DNA of 64,000 bases from Gillisia hiemivivida. GTDB lineage: Bacteria; Bacteroidota; Bacteroidia; Flavobacteriales; Flavobacteriaceae. Shown here piece after piece: positions 31,577 through 39,845 of the stretch. The stretch covers positions 62,001-126,000 of the forward strand of contig NZ_VORY01000001.1 of assembly GCF_007997295.1 (NCBI RefSeq). The letters run 5' to 3'. A program made the position numbers and the translations under genes. The stretch's first letter is position 1. Each line of letters opens with the position of its first letter. Below the pieces are notes generated by a model that made no database searches, was not told where the DNA came from, and saw only the letters and a list, made by a program, of their open reading frames with translations.

Positions 31577-33772
31577 ATGAATAGAAAGAATAAAGGATCA
31601 AAACCAAGGAACGAAGGAAATCTTTCCAAAAGTATCCTGGATATATTAAGAAAATCTCCAAGCACAAGCTTTAACTACAAACAAATTGCTGCAAAACTAG
31701 ATCTTACAGATGCTAGTTCCAGGAATCAGATAATTAGGAATTTAGCACAATTAGCCGCTAAGAAGCAGATTGAAGAAGAAGAAAAAGGAAAATTCAAGAT
31801 GGCTGGAAACCCCGAATATTATCAAGGTAAACTTGATATGACAACTAAGGGCTTCGGTTATGTTGTAGTTGAAGATATGGAAGAGGATATTTTTATTCCC
31901 GCAAATGCCTTGAATAAAGCATTGAATGGGGATGAAGTAGAAGTTTACATATATAATAAAAGAAAGAAAAGAAAATCTGAAGGAGAGATTGTTCGGATCG
32001 TTAATAGGAAAAAAACTGAATTTGTTGGTGTTTTACAAATGCAACCAAATTTCGGATTTGTTGCAATACAAGACCCTAAAATGTATACAGATATTTTTGT
32101 TCAAAAGAATAAAATGTTGGATGCACAAGACGGAGATAAGGTAGTTGTAACCATGGAAGACTGGCCAGAAAAGGCAGATTCTCCCTTTGGAAGCATCAAA
32201 CAAGTTTTAGGTAAACCAGGAGAGCATCATACAGAAATGCATGCTATTCTTGCACAGTATGGGTTGCCACATGAATTCCCTAAGGAAATTGAGGATTTTG
32301 CAAATAATATAGATACTTCTATCAACGAAGACGAAATTAAGAAACGTAGAGATCTTAGGGACACTCTAACTTTTACGATAGATCCAAAAGATGCAAAAGA
32401 TTTTGATGATGCCTTGAGTTTTAAAAAGCTGGATAATGGCAATTTTGAAATAGGAATTCATATTGCAGATGTTTCCCATTACTTAAAACCTGGAACTATT
32501 TTGGACGATGAAGCTTATGAAAGAGCAACATCTGTATATTTAGTAGACAGAGTAGTACCAATGTTACCGGAGGTTTTATCCAATAATGCATGTTCTTTGA
32601 GACCGAATGAAGAAAAATACACTTTTTCTGCAGTGTTTGAAATAGATGCTAAAGGGTATGTGAAAAGCGAATGGTTTGGTAGAACAGTAACTTTATCTGA
32701 CGAGCGTTTTGCTTATGAAGAAGCTCAACATATCATTGAAACTGAAGAAGGAACCATTCCCACAGAGATATCAATTCGTGAAAATGGATATAGCGTAGGA
32801 GATAATATCGTAGATGCGGTTGTAACTCTTAATGATCTTGCAAAGCAAATGCGTGTTAGGCGTATGGCAGATGGTGCCATTTCTTTTGATAAAGTTGAAG
32901 TAAAATTCAATTTAAATGAAGAAAATGAACCTGTCGGAGTGTTTTTTAAAACTTCCCAAGAAGCCAACAAACTGATTGAAGAATTTATGCTGCTGGCTAA
33001 TAAGAGGGTAGCACAGTTCATAGGAAAACAAACACCAAAAAAGACCTTTGTTTACAGATGCCATGATGAGCCGGACGAGTCTAAATTAAACACCTTACAA
33101 ACGGTGATTTCTAAATTTGGATACAAGATCAACTTAAAAGATAAATCTTCTATCTCTACTTCTTTAAATAGTCTTTTAAGTGATGTTCAGGGAACAAAAG
33201 AGCAAAACTTGGTAGATACCCTTACTATTAGAACCATGAGTAAGGCTTATTATAGTACTAAGAATATAGGACATTACGGATTGTCTTTTGATTATTATTC
33301 ACATTTTACTTCTCCTATTAGAAGATATCCAGATGTAATGACGCATAGATTATTGCAAAATTATTTGGATGCAAAACCTTCTGCCAAAGAAGAAGAATAC
33401 GAAGAAAAATGTCATCATAGTAGTGAAATGGAGAGCTTAGCTACCAATGCAGAACGTGATTCCATAAAATTCATGCAAGTGAAGTTTATGTTAGATCATG
33501 AGGATGAAGAATTCTTAGGAGTGATTTCTGGTGTTACAGAGTGGGGAATCTATATAGAAATTGTTTCTAATAAATGCGAAGGAATGGTTCGACTAAGGGA
33601 TATTAGAGATGATCATTATGATTTTGATGAAGAGCAGTATGCAATAGTTGGTAGAAAAAATAAGAAAATGTACCAATTAGGGGATGAAGTATATATTTCT
33701 GTTAAGAATGCAGATCTAGTAAGAAGACATCTAGATTTCAATTTAATAGGAAAGAAAGAACAAATTGATTAA
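31577..33772 (+). CDS. rnr: Ribonuclease R (RNase II family exoribonuclease)
   Basis: A 731-residue 3'-5' exoribonuclease that degrades structured RNA. Order: N-terminal winged-helix segment (about 15-75), cold-shock RNA-binding domains (about 80-225, GFGYVVVEDMEEDIFIP and FGFVAIQDPKMYTDIFV), RNB catalytic domain (about 255-585) with the active-site acidic cluster DPKDAKDFDDALSF and YSHFTSPIRRYPDVMTHRLL, and a C-terminal S1 domain (FLGVISGVTEWGIYIEI). The Lys-rich tail of E. coli RNase R is largely absent. It is followed with a one-base stop/start overlap by a GIN-domain gene. Confidence 0.96.
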   Translation: MNRKNKGSKPRNEGNLSKSILDILRKSPSTSFNYKQIAAKLDLTDASSRNQIIRNLAQLAAKKQIEEEEKGKFKMAGNPEYYQGKLDMTTKGFGYVVVEDMEEDIFIPANALNKALNGDEVEVYIYNKRKKRKSEGEIVRIVNRKKTEFVGVLQMQPNFGFVAIQDPKMYTDIFVQKNKMLDAQDGDKVVVTMEDWPEKADSPFGSIKQVLGKPGEHHTEMHAILAQYGLPHEFPKEIEDFANNIDTSINEDEIKKRRDLRDTLTFTIDPKDAKDFDDALSFKKLDNGNFEIGIHIADVSHYLKPGTILDDEAYERATSVYLVDRVVPMLPEVLSNNACSLRPNEEKYTFSAVFEIDAKGYVKSEWFGRTVTLSDERFAYEEAQHIIETEEGTIPTEISIRENGYSVGDNIVDAVVTLNDLAKQMRVRRMADGAISFDKVEVKFNLNEENEPVGVFFKTSQEANKLIEEFMLLANKRVAQFIGKQTPKKTFVYRCHDEPDESKLNTLQTVISKFGYKINLKDKSSISTSLNSLLSDVQGTKEQNLVDTLTIRTMSKAYYSTKNIGHYGLSFDYYSHFTSPIRRYPDVMTHRLLQNYLDAKPSAKEEEYEEKCHHSSEMESLATNAERDSIKFMQVKFMLDHEDEEFLGVISGVTEWGIYIEIVSNKCEGMVRLRDIRDDHYDFDEEQYAIVGRKNKKMYQLGDEVYISVKNADLVRRHLDFNLIGKKEQID

Positions 33773-34446
33773 TGATGAAAAATATTATATTATTAATTCT
33801 ATTTTCTTGGGCAGCTACAACATTTGCTCAGGAAATAACCGTGGAGTTAGATAATTTTACCGAGGTCGAGGTTACAAAAGGGCTTAAGGTAAACCTGACT
33901 CAAGCTGAGGAAAATAAGGCAATTATAACCGGTAGTAGTCGCAATAATGTAAATCTAAAGGTTAAAAACGGAGTACTAAAGGTAAGTGTAGATTTGGATC
34001 ATCTTTGGAATGAAGATAACACTATTGTAGACATTTATTTTAAGCAGTTATTAAAGGTTGAAGCAAAACAAAATTCAAAGATCGATATCTGTGGTAAACT
34101 TTCACAACCAATGTTTAATATCAGAGTTCAGGAAGGAGCAGATCTAAAAGCAAAAGTAGAATTGGAAAATTTGTATGCAAGTGTTGTAACTGGAGGGAAT
34201 CTTTTTATAATTGGTACTGCAGCAAAACAGGATATAGATGTAAAAGCTGCGGGCGATTTTAAGGGAGAAAACCTCATAGGAACAGATGTTAAGGTAAGTA
34301 TTGCTGGTGGGGGAACTGCAAGTATATTCTCTAAAGCCTATGTAAATGCAAAGGTAAGAGCGGGAGGAACCATCTATGTGTATGGAAATCCTAATAAGAT
34401 AGACGAAACGACCACCTTTGGCGGAACCATTAAGAAGATAAATTAG
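33772..34446 (+). CDS. GIN-domain protein (DUF2807), exported
   Basis: A 224-residue secreted protein. Signal peptide residues 1-20 end ATTFAQ. The mature part (VELDNFTEVEVTKGLKVNLTQ onwards) has the repetitive beta-helix-like pattern of the 'putative auto-transporter adhesin, head GIN' family DUF2807: repeated short strands with Gly and Lys/Asp alternations. Function of this family is unknown despite the name. Its ATG overlaps the last base of the rnr stop, or starts at 33775, so it is cotranscribed with rnr. Confidence 0.85.
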   Translation: MMKNIILLILFSWAATTFAQEITVELDNFTEVEVTKGLKVNLTQAEENKAIITGSSRNNVNLKVKNGVLKVSVDLDHLWNEDNTIVDIYFKQLLKVEAKQNSKIDICGKLSQPMFNIRVQEGADLKAKVELENLYASVVTGGNLFIIGTAAKQDIDVKAAGDFKGENLIGTDVKVSIAGGGTASIFSKAYVNAKVRAGGTIYVYGNPNKIDETTTFGGTIKKIN

Positions 34447-34451
34447 AAAGT

Positions 34452-34459
34452 TATCTTTG
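34452..34459 (+). promoter_or_regulatory. -7 element upstream of the LysE-family gene
   Basis: TATCTTTG fits TAnnTTTG, 18 bp before ATG 34478. It lies just past the DUF2807 stop, giving the LysE gene its own promoter. Confidence 0.55.
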
Positions 34460-34477
34460 TGAAAATCTATTAGTTTT

Positions 34478-35203
34478 ATGGTGCAAGATATTTTGGCTGC
34501 AATACCAATGGGAATCTTTTTAGCATTCTTATTAGGTCCTGTTTTCTTTGTGTTGCTGGAAACTGCTGCATTAAAAGGCTTTAGGGCAGCTATTTCTTTT
34601 GATCTAGGTGTTATTCTTGCAGATATAGTATTTCTTTTAATAGCATATTTAAGTACTTCTAAACTTTTAACTACATTAAAAGATGATCCCGGATTATTTA
34701 TTTTTGGAGGGATGATCCTTGGTACATACGGGATAATGTCCTTTATACAAACCAAAAAAGCGATTACGGTAGAAGATGATACTCCAGAGGTAAGAAAGTT
34801 AAGCAGAAGTGATTATTTTGGTCTTGCAGCCAAAGGTTTTTTATTAAACTTTATCAATATTGGAGTTCTAGGATTTTGGTTGGGTCTTATAATTGTATTT
34901 GGTCCTACCTTAGATATGGAACCAAACCGTATTACTATTTTCTTTTCTACTGTGCTTGGAACCTACCTTTTCCTTGATATATTTAAAATACTACTCGCTA
35001 AAAAATTAAACAGAAAACTTACACCAGGGCGTATTTTTAAGATGAAAAGAGCGATAAGTATACTTATGGTGATATTTGGAGGTATTTTAATTACTCGAGG
35101 GATATTTCCTAGGAAAATCGAACGCCTTCAAGATCAAATAGAGATCTTAGAACCAGAAAATGTGGTGTTTTATTTCGATAAAAATGAGCATTCCAAAAGA
35201 TAA
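34478..35203 (+). CDS. LysE-family translocator
   Basis: A 241-residue inner-membrane protein with about six hydrophobic segments. The first (ILAAIPMGIFLAFLLGPVFFVLLETAALKGFRA) has the LysE/RhtB hallmark GPVFFVLLETA, followed by a helix starting SFDLGVILADIVFLL. Such proteins export amino acids or related metabolites; substrate cannot be told. It is longer than typical LysE because of a polar tail after about residue 205. The tRNA-Cys gene and its terminator lie downstream on the other strand. Confidence 0.85.
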   Translation: MVQDILAAIPMGIFLAFLLGPVFFVLLETAALKGFRAAISFDLGVILADIVFLLIAYLSTSKLLTTLKDDPGLFIFGGMILGTYGIMSFIQTKKAITVEDDTPEVRKLSRSDYFGLAAKGFLLNFINIGVLGFWLGLIIVFGPTLDMEPNRITIFFSTVLGTYLFLDIFKILLAKKLNRKLTPGRIFKMKRAISILMVIFGGILITRGIFPRKIERLQDQIEILEPENVVFYFDKNEHSKR

Positions 35204-35237
35204 TCTTAAACATTCAATTTTAAGAAATATTAAAGCA

Positions 35238-35268
35238 TAAAAAAAGCTCCCTTTTAAGGAAGCTTTTG
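35238..35268 (-). terminator. Terminator of tRNA-Cys
   Basis: On the minus strand AAAAGCTTCCTT pairs with AAGGGAGCTTTT (one G-U) and is followed by a run of T. It starts 2 bp past the tRNA 3' end. Confidence 0.75.
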
Positions 35269-35269
35269 G

Positions 35270-35340
35270 AGGCATCGAGCGGATTCGAACCGCTGTACGA
35301 GCTTTTGCAGAGCTCTGCCTAGCCACTCGGCCACGATGCC
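35270..35340 (-). tRNA. tRNA-Cys (GCA anticodon)
   Basis: A 71-nt minus-strand cloverleaf: acceptor GGCATCG pairs with CGATGCC, the anticodon stem GAGCT/AGCTC encloses CTGCAAA (anticodon GCA), and the T arm has GGTTCGAATCC. The discriminator is T (U73), the identity base of tRNA-Cys. CCA is not encoded. Confidence 0.95.
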
Positions 35341-35357
35341 ATTAATTTAATGGTTGG

Positions 35358-35390
35358 CAAATGTAATAAAAAATATCTGTACGCCCACAA
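35358..35390 (-). promoter_or_regulatory. Promoter of tRNA-Cys
   Basis: Minus-strand TTG (35390-35388), a 22-base spacer and TACATTTG (35365-35358) match the Bacteroidota consensus, ending 17 bp before the tRNA 5' end. It sits just past the folB stop codon. Confidence 0.7.
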
Positions 35391-35394
35391 GTTT

Positions 35395-35751
35395 CTATCT
35401 CGATTTAGTACTGGAAACAGTTACCATTCCAACATTACCACCAATTGGAGGGTTTATTTTAGAAACTTCTACACGTGCCTTTTCCACGAGTTCCAACTCT
35501 TTAAAGATCCTTTTCAGAATTCTTTCTGCAACGGTTTCCAACAACTTTGTTCGTATAGCCATTTCTTCCTTAACGATCTTATTTAGATGTACATAGTCTA
35601 TCGTATCACTCAATGAATCTGTCTGTGCAGAGTGGGTTAAATCTCCTTTTACCATGAGATCTACACGGTAATCACTTCCTATTTTTCCTTCTTCATCTAG
35701 ACAACCGTGATAGGAGAAAACCTTGATATTTTTTAATGTTATTTTTCCCAA
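35395..35751 (-). CDS. folB: Dihydroneopterin aldolase
   Basis: A 118-residue enzyme of folate synthesis that cleaves 7,8-dihydroneopterin to 6-hydroxymethyl-dihydropterin and glycolaldehyde. Family features: KITLKNIKVFSYHGCLDEE with the YHG motif, DYRVDLMVKGD, the substrate-binding region DTIDYVHLNKIV, LLETVAERI and, near the end, VEVSKINPP. Length is normal. No ATG is available, so the start is TTG at 35751, 12 bp after a -7 element. Confidence 0.93.
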   Translation of the reverse strand: MGKITLKNIKVFSYHGCLDEEGKIGSDYRVDLMVKGDLTHSAQTDSLSDTIDYVHLNKIVKEEMAIRTKLLETVAERILKRIFKELELVEKARVEVSKINPPIGGNVGMVTVSSTKSR

Positions 35752-35763
35752 AATATTTTTTTA

Positions 35764-35771
35764 CAAAGGTA
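35764..35771 (-). promoter_or_regulatory. -7 element of folB
   Basis: Minus-strand TACCTTTG fits TAnnTTTG and lies 12 bp upstream of the TTG start, supporting that start. Confidence 0.5.
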
Positions 35772-35919
35772 GAGCAGCAGCCTATAATATGGTGTATTTC
35801 TGAAGAAAATTCTACTTCAGTGTTAGTTTTTGGTCTAAAAGCTGAATTTTAAATCTAAATTCCTATTTGAATATGCATTCTAAACCTCTAGATAATGGAT
35901 TTTCCGTGGTAATTTTTGA

Positions 35920-35927
35920 TAACTTTG
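35920..35927 (+). promoter_or_regulatory. -7 element of glnS
   Basis: TAACTTTG fits TAnnTTTG and lies 22 bp before the glnS ATG. No -33 TTG at normal spacing. Confidence 0.55.
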
Positions 35928-35949
35928 CGGGATATTTTGAAATATAATT

Positions 35950-37623
35950 ATGTCTGAAGTAAAAAAGTCTCTCAATTTTATTGAGCAAATTATAGAAGAA
36001 GATCTAAAAGGGTCTTATACTGAACAAGAACTTAAATTTCGTTTCCCACCAGAACCTAATGGATACCTTCATATTGGCCACGCCTCTTCCATATGCTTAA
36101 ATTTTGGTTTAGGTGAGCGATATAACGCCCCGGTGAACTTAAGGTTTGATGATACCAATCCAATAAAAGAAGAGCAGGAGTATGTAGATGCTATAAAGGA
36201 AGATGTGGTTTGGTTAGGTTTTAAATGGGACAAAGAGTGTTATGCTTCAGATTATTTCCAACAATTATATGATTGGGCTGTAGAGCTCATTAAGTCTGGA
36301 AATGCATATGTAGATAGCCAGTCTTCAGCAGAGATCGCTGAACAAAAAGGTACTCCCACAGTTCCCGGCACAGAAAGCCCATATAGAAACAGATCTGTTT
36401 CAGAAAATGTGGAACTTTTTGAGAAAATGAAGAACGGGGAAACTCCAGAGGGAGCTCATGTTTTAAGAGCTAAAATAGATATGACTTCTTCTAACATGAT
36501 AATGAGGGATCCTGTAATGTATAGAAGTTTGCATAAAAAGCACCATAGAACCGGGGATGATTGGAAGATTTATCCAATGTACGACTGGGCTCATGGGGAA
36601 AGTGATTTTATAGAAAGTGTATCTCACTCTTTCTGCACATTAGAGTTCTTGCCACACCGCGAATTATACAATTGGTTTATAAGTAAGATAAGTAATAATG
36701 AAGATTTTATTCCCAAGCAAAGAGAATTTGCTAGGAGAAACCTGAGTCACACTATTGTAAGTAAACGTAAACTACTACAATTGGTAGAAAAGAAAGTGGT
36801 TAATTCCTGGGACGATCCTAGAATGCCTACTATTTCTGGTTTTAGAAGAAGAGGCTATACACCAACGTCTATTAGAAAATTTGCAGATACTATTGGGATT
36901 GCTAAAAGAGAGAATATTATTGATGTTTCACTTTTAGAATTCTGTATTCGTGAAGATCTTAATAAGATTGCGCCTCGAGTAATGGGAGTATTAGATCCGG
37001 TAAAGCTTGTTATTACTAACTATGAAGACGGAGAAGAATGGCTTGATACCGAAAATAATCCTGAAGATGAAAATGCGGGTACTCGCAAAATACCTTTTTC
37101 AAAAGAACTTTATATAGAGCGTGAAGATTTTAAAGAGGAGGCAAATAGAAAATTCTTTAGATTAACATTAGGAAAAGAGGTTCGTTTAAAAAGTGCATAC
37201 ATTATTAAAGGGGAAAGTGTAGTAAAGGATGATGCTGGAAATATTTTGGAAATTCATTGCACATACGATCCTAAAAGCAAAAGCGGGAGTGGTACCGAGG
37301 AGTCTTTACGTAAGGTTAAAGGAACATTACACTGGGTTTCTATACCTCACGCTATAAAAGCGGAAATAAGGCTGTATGATCGTTTATTTACGGTTGCAGC
37401 ACCAGATGCAGATAAAGAAAAAGATTTCATGGATTTTATTAATCCAGATTCACTTCAAGTAATAACAGGTTATGTAGAACCTAGTTTGAAAGATGCTAGA
37501 GTAGCCGATAAATTTCAGTTTCAAAGAATAGGATATTTTTGTATAGATAAGGAAAGTACAAAGGAAAACCTTATCTTTAATAGAACAGTTACATTGAGGG
37601 ATTCTTGGGAAAAAATCAGTTGA
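35950..37623 (+). CDS. glnS: Glutamine--tRNA ligase
   Basis: A 557-residue class I aminoacyl-tRNA synthetase. The HIGH motif is at residues 41-44 (PPEPNGYLHIGHASS), the KMSKS loop appears as VSKRKL near residue 270, and the C-terminal beta-barrel anticodon domain has the GlnRS pattern. MYDWAHGESDFIESVSHSFC separates it from GluRS. With GlnRS present, charging of Gln need not use the amidotransferase route. Length matches E. coli GlnRS (554). Confidence 0.96.
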   Translation: MSEVKKSLNFIEQIIEEDLKGSYTEQELKFRFPPEPNGYLHIGHASSICLNFGLGERYNAPVNLRFDDTNPIKEEQEYVDAIKEDVVWLGFKWDKECYASDYFQQLYDWAVELIKSGNAYVDSQSSAEIAEQKGTPTVPGTESPYRNRSVSENVELFEKMKNGETPEGAHVLRAKIDMTSSNMIMRDPVMYRSLHKKHHRTGDDWKIYPMYDWAHGESDFIESVSHSFCTLEFLPHRELYNWFISKISNNEDFIPKQREFARRNLSHTIVSKRKLLQLVEKKVVNSWDDPRMPTISGFRRRGYTPTSIRKFADTIGIAKRENIIDVSLLEFCIREDLNKIAPRVMGVLDPVKLVITNYEDGEEWLDTENNPEDENAGTRKIPFSKELYIEREDFKEEANRKFFRLTLGKEVRLKSAYIIKGESVVKDDAGNILEIHCTYDPKSKSGSGTEESLRKVKGTLHWVSIPHAIKAEIRLYDRLFTVAAPDADKEKDFMDFINPDSLQVITGYVEPSLKDARVADKFQFQRIGYFCIDKESTKENLIFNRTVTLRDSWEKIS

Positions 37624-37716
37624 AACATCAATCACAAGGGAATCTATTAAGAATACTTTAATAAATTAAGTTTACATATTAACCGGTTATTAACAGGAAT
37701 GTCTTGTGGTTTAACT

Positions 37717-37724
37717 TAAGTTTG
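37717..37724 (+). promoter_or_regulatory. -7 element of the YtxH operon
   Basis: TAAGTTTG fits TAnnTTTG, 28 bp before ATG 37753. The palindrome TAACCGGTTA lies about 30 bp further upstream and could be an operator. Confidence 0.5.
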
Positions 37725-37752
37725 TGGAATTAATTATAAAAATCAAAAAATC

Positions 37753-38127
37753 ATGGCAAATACAGGGAATACACTTTTAGCATTAGTAACAGGGGCTGCG
37801 ATAGGAGCGGCAGTTGGTTTGTTATACGCTCCAGAAAGCGGAGAAGATACAAGAAACAAACTGAATAAGGATGCTAAGAAAGCTCAAGATAAATTCAACA
37901 AAAAATATAAAGAGACAAGTTCTAATCTTTCCTCTAAAGCTAAACAAGCTAAGTTAGATTTTGAAACTCGTTTAGAATCTACTTTATCTTCAGCTAGTTT
38001 TAAAGCAGATGATATCTTATCTGCATTAGAATCTAAATTAGAAGATTTAAGAACGCAGAACGCAAAATTGCAAAAAGACGTTAAAGAAGAACAAGCTAAG
38101 ACAACAGCTAATAAAGCAGTAGTATAA
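37753..38127 (+). CDS. YtxH-domain protein
   Basis: A 124-residue protein. It opens with one Gly/Ala-rich hydrophobic helix (LLALVTGAAIGAAVGLLYAP) and the YtxH motif YAPESGEDTRNKL, followed by a long Lys/Ala/Ser-rich helix that resembles a LEA-like or apolipoprotein-like repeat, then an acidic Lys-rich tail. YtxH proteins are associated with general or envelope stress; their biochemical role is unknown. It is the first of three closely spaced genes encoding small membrane or helical proteins (4 bp to the next). Confidence 0.85.
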   Translation: MANTGNTLLALVTGAAIGAAVGLLYAPESGEDTRNKLNKDAKKAQDKFNKKYKETSSNLSSKAKQAKLDFETRLESTLSSASFKADDILSALESKLEDLRTQNAKLQKDVKEEQAKTTANKAVV

Positions 38128-38131
38128 GCCT

Positions 38132-38482
38132 ATGGCATTTGAAAAACTAACCAACAGCATAAACGATCTTAACGATAATGTTCGCGATCTTGCCAAAAGC
38201 GGTACCGAATATTATAAACTCGATCTCTATAAAAAAATCATTAAAGGAGTTATCTCTTTGGTGAATATGATGTTGCTAGGTTTTATATGTCTAATTGTTT
38301 TGTTGTTTATCTCTATTGCATTAGCACTCCTAATAAGTCATGCGCTTGGAATTCCTAGTGCCGGATTCTTTATAATTGGTGCATTCTATCTTTTGATATT
38401 CATACTTATATGGTTCTTCGGAAAAAAACATATAGAGAAAATTATTTTGATAAAATCTTCGAGAACCTTCTTTAACGACTAA
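38132..38482 (+). CDS. Phage-holin-like superfamily membrane protein (DUF1469 type)
   Basis: A 116-residue protein. A polar N-terminus (about 35 residues) precedes two long hydrophobic hairpin helices (GVISLVNMMLLGFICLIVLL and AGFFIIGAFYLLIFILIWFF) and a basic tail. This is the DUF1469/Phage_holin_3_6 layout, found in bacterial stress operons beside YtxH proteins and not evidence for a phage. It may modulate membrane curvature or permeability; function is unproven. Confidence 0.75.
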   Translation: MAFEKLTNSINDLNDNVRDLAKSGTEYYKLDLYKKIIKGVISLVNMMLLGFICLIVLLFISIALALLISHALGIPSAGFFIIGAFYLLIFILIWFFGKKHIEKIILIKSSRTFFND

Positions 38483-38491
38483 ATAAATTTT

Positions 38492-38719
38492 ATGAAAGAG
38501 TATAGTTCATTTGAAGAAATAGACCGGGATCTTAAGATTTTGAAACTTCAAAATCAGATAGACAAGGAAGAAATCCGTCTTAGTGTGCAGCATACAAAGG
38601 AAAGTCTATCTCCAATTTCATTGATTGGTGGCATAATAGGTTCTATTGCCCAAAAAGCATTTGTTTTAAAAGCAGTATCAAAAATATTTGGACTGAAAAA
38701 AGTAATAACTTCAACATAA
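38492..38719 (+). CDS. Small hypothetical protein of the YtxH-holin triad
   Basis: A 75-residue protein: an acidic, helical N-terminal half (SSFEEIDRDLKILKLQNQID) and a weakly hydrophobic Gly/Ile/Ala segment (SLIGGIIGSIAQKAFVLKAV) with a Lys-rich end. I recall similar short proteins after YtxH/DUF1469 pairs in Flavobacteriia but cannot name a characterised family. It is 9 bp downstream of the holin-like gene and closes the operon before a strong terminator. Confidence 0.7.
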   Translation: MKEYSSFEEIDRDLKILKLQNQIDKEEIRLSVQHTKESLSPISLIGGIIGSIAQKAFVLKAVSKIFGLKKVITST

Positions 38720-38733
38720 TTCCAAAAAAAATT

Positions 38734-38769
38734 AAAAGGCGGATGTTCTAATGAGCATCCGCCTTTTTC
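38734..38769. terminator. Bidirectional intrinsic terminator
   Basis: AAAAGGCGGATGTTC and GAGCATCCGCCTTTT pair over 15 bp (one G-U) around TAAT, with A and T runs on either side, serving the converging YtxH triad and SPFH gene. Confidence 0.88.
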
Positions 38770-38787
38770 TATTAAAAATAATACGTT

Positions 38788-39774
38788 CTATTCTGTTTCT
38801 TCTTCTCTATCTGGAGTATCTCTTTTTCGTTTCGGTTTCGGTTTTGCTGCTAAGAGTTTAGCGTTCTTCTCCTTCATTGCTTCTCCAATCTGGTTGGACG
38901 CAGTAAATGATGCTATCATATTATTCAACATATCACTTCCTGCTTGCGGGGAGTTAGGTAATAATATTAAGTTACTATGTGTAGATTCTCCAATGGATTG
39001 CAAGGTATCATAATGCTGCGTCACGACAATAAGCGCTGAAGCCTCCTGAGAATTTATTCCTACATTATTTAATACATCTACACTTTCTTCTAGACCTCTA
39101 GCAATTTCCCGGCGTTGATCTGCAATCCCTTGGCCCTGTAAACGCTTGCTCTCTGCTTCTGCACGAGCCTTAGCAACGATTTTTATACGTTCTGCCTCTG
39201 CAATATACTCTGCGGCTACTTTCTCTCTCTCTGCTGCGTTAATTCGGTTCATGGCAGCCTTTACCTGAGAATCAGGATCTATATCTGTAACCAAGGTTTT
39301 AATAATATCATATCCGTAATCCGACATGGCTTGATTTAGCTCTCTTTTAACGGCTATAGCTACATCATCTTTTCTTTCAAAAACATCATCTAATTTCATT
39401 TTTGGAACTTCAGCTCGAACAACATCAAATACATAAGCAGTAATCTGGTCATGTGGGCTTTCAAGTTTATAGAAGGCATCGTACACATTGGTTTTTATAA
39501 CCTGAAACTGTACAGATATCTTCAGTTTCACAAAAACATCATCTTTGGTCTTTGTTTCTACTAGGACATCTAATTGCTGAACCTTTAAGTTTATTCTACC
39601 TGCGATTTGGTCAATAATCGGAACCTTAAAATGTAACCCGGAATTCCGAATACTTCTATATTTTCCGAAGCGCTCCAAAATTGCAGAAGTTTGTTGTTTT
39701 ACTGTAAATATTCCGGTAAAGAGAATGATAAAGGCAAAAACGACTAAAATGGGGACTAAAATTGTTGCTATCAT
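38788..39774 (-). CDS. SPFH/band 7 (stomatin-like) membrane protein
   Basis: A 328-residue protein with one N-terminal membrane helix (LVPILVVFAFIILFTGIFTV) and an SPFH domain (about 25-190: QQTSAILERFGKYRSIRNSG, LKVQQLDVLVETKTKDDVFV, DDVFERKDDVAIAVKRELN). A long Ala/Glu/Arg helix follows (RINAAEREKVAAEYIAEAER) and a basic-acidic tail. This is the stomatin/QmcA layout; such proteins oligomerise in membrane microdomains and often partner with NfeD or FtsH, neither of which is adjacent. It is a single-gene unit. Confidence 0.88.
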   Translation of the reverse strand: MIATILVPILVVFAFIILFTGIFTVKQQTSAILERFGKYRSIRNSGLHFKVPIIDQIAGRINLKVQQLDVLVETKTKDDVFVKLKISVQFQVIKTNVYDAFYKLESPHDQITAYVFDVVRAEVPKMKLDDVFERKDDVAIAVKRELNQAMSDYGYDIIKTLVTDIDPDSQVKAAMNRINAAEREKVAAEYIAEAERIKIVAKARAEAESKRLQGQGIADQRREIARGLEESVDVLNNVGINSQEASALIVVTQHYDTLQSIGESTHSNLILLPNSPQAGSDMLNNMIASFTASNQIGEAMKEKNAKLLAAKPKPKRKRDTPDREEETE

Positions 39775-39845
39775 ATAGTTTATATAAATTTTGAAAGCTT
39801 AAGATAGCAATATTTAGGCTACATTTACTTTTAAAGTTATTTATC

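Noticed and set aside
34144-34755. 203-codon minus-strand frame across the DUF2807-LysE junction
   Set aside because: Both overlapped genes have strong family evidence; the antisense product is low-complexity and spans their boundary.
35471-35480. CACGTG hexamer inside folB as a third parS
   Set aside because: Only the central hexamer matches; the flanks are not palindromic and lack TGTT and AACA.
38132-38482. Prophage remnant because of a holin-like protein
   Set aside because: No other phage gene is near; this family is a normal part of bacterial stress operons with YtxH proteins.
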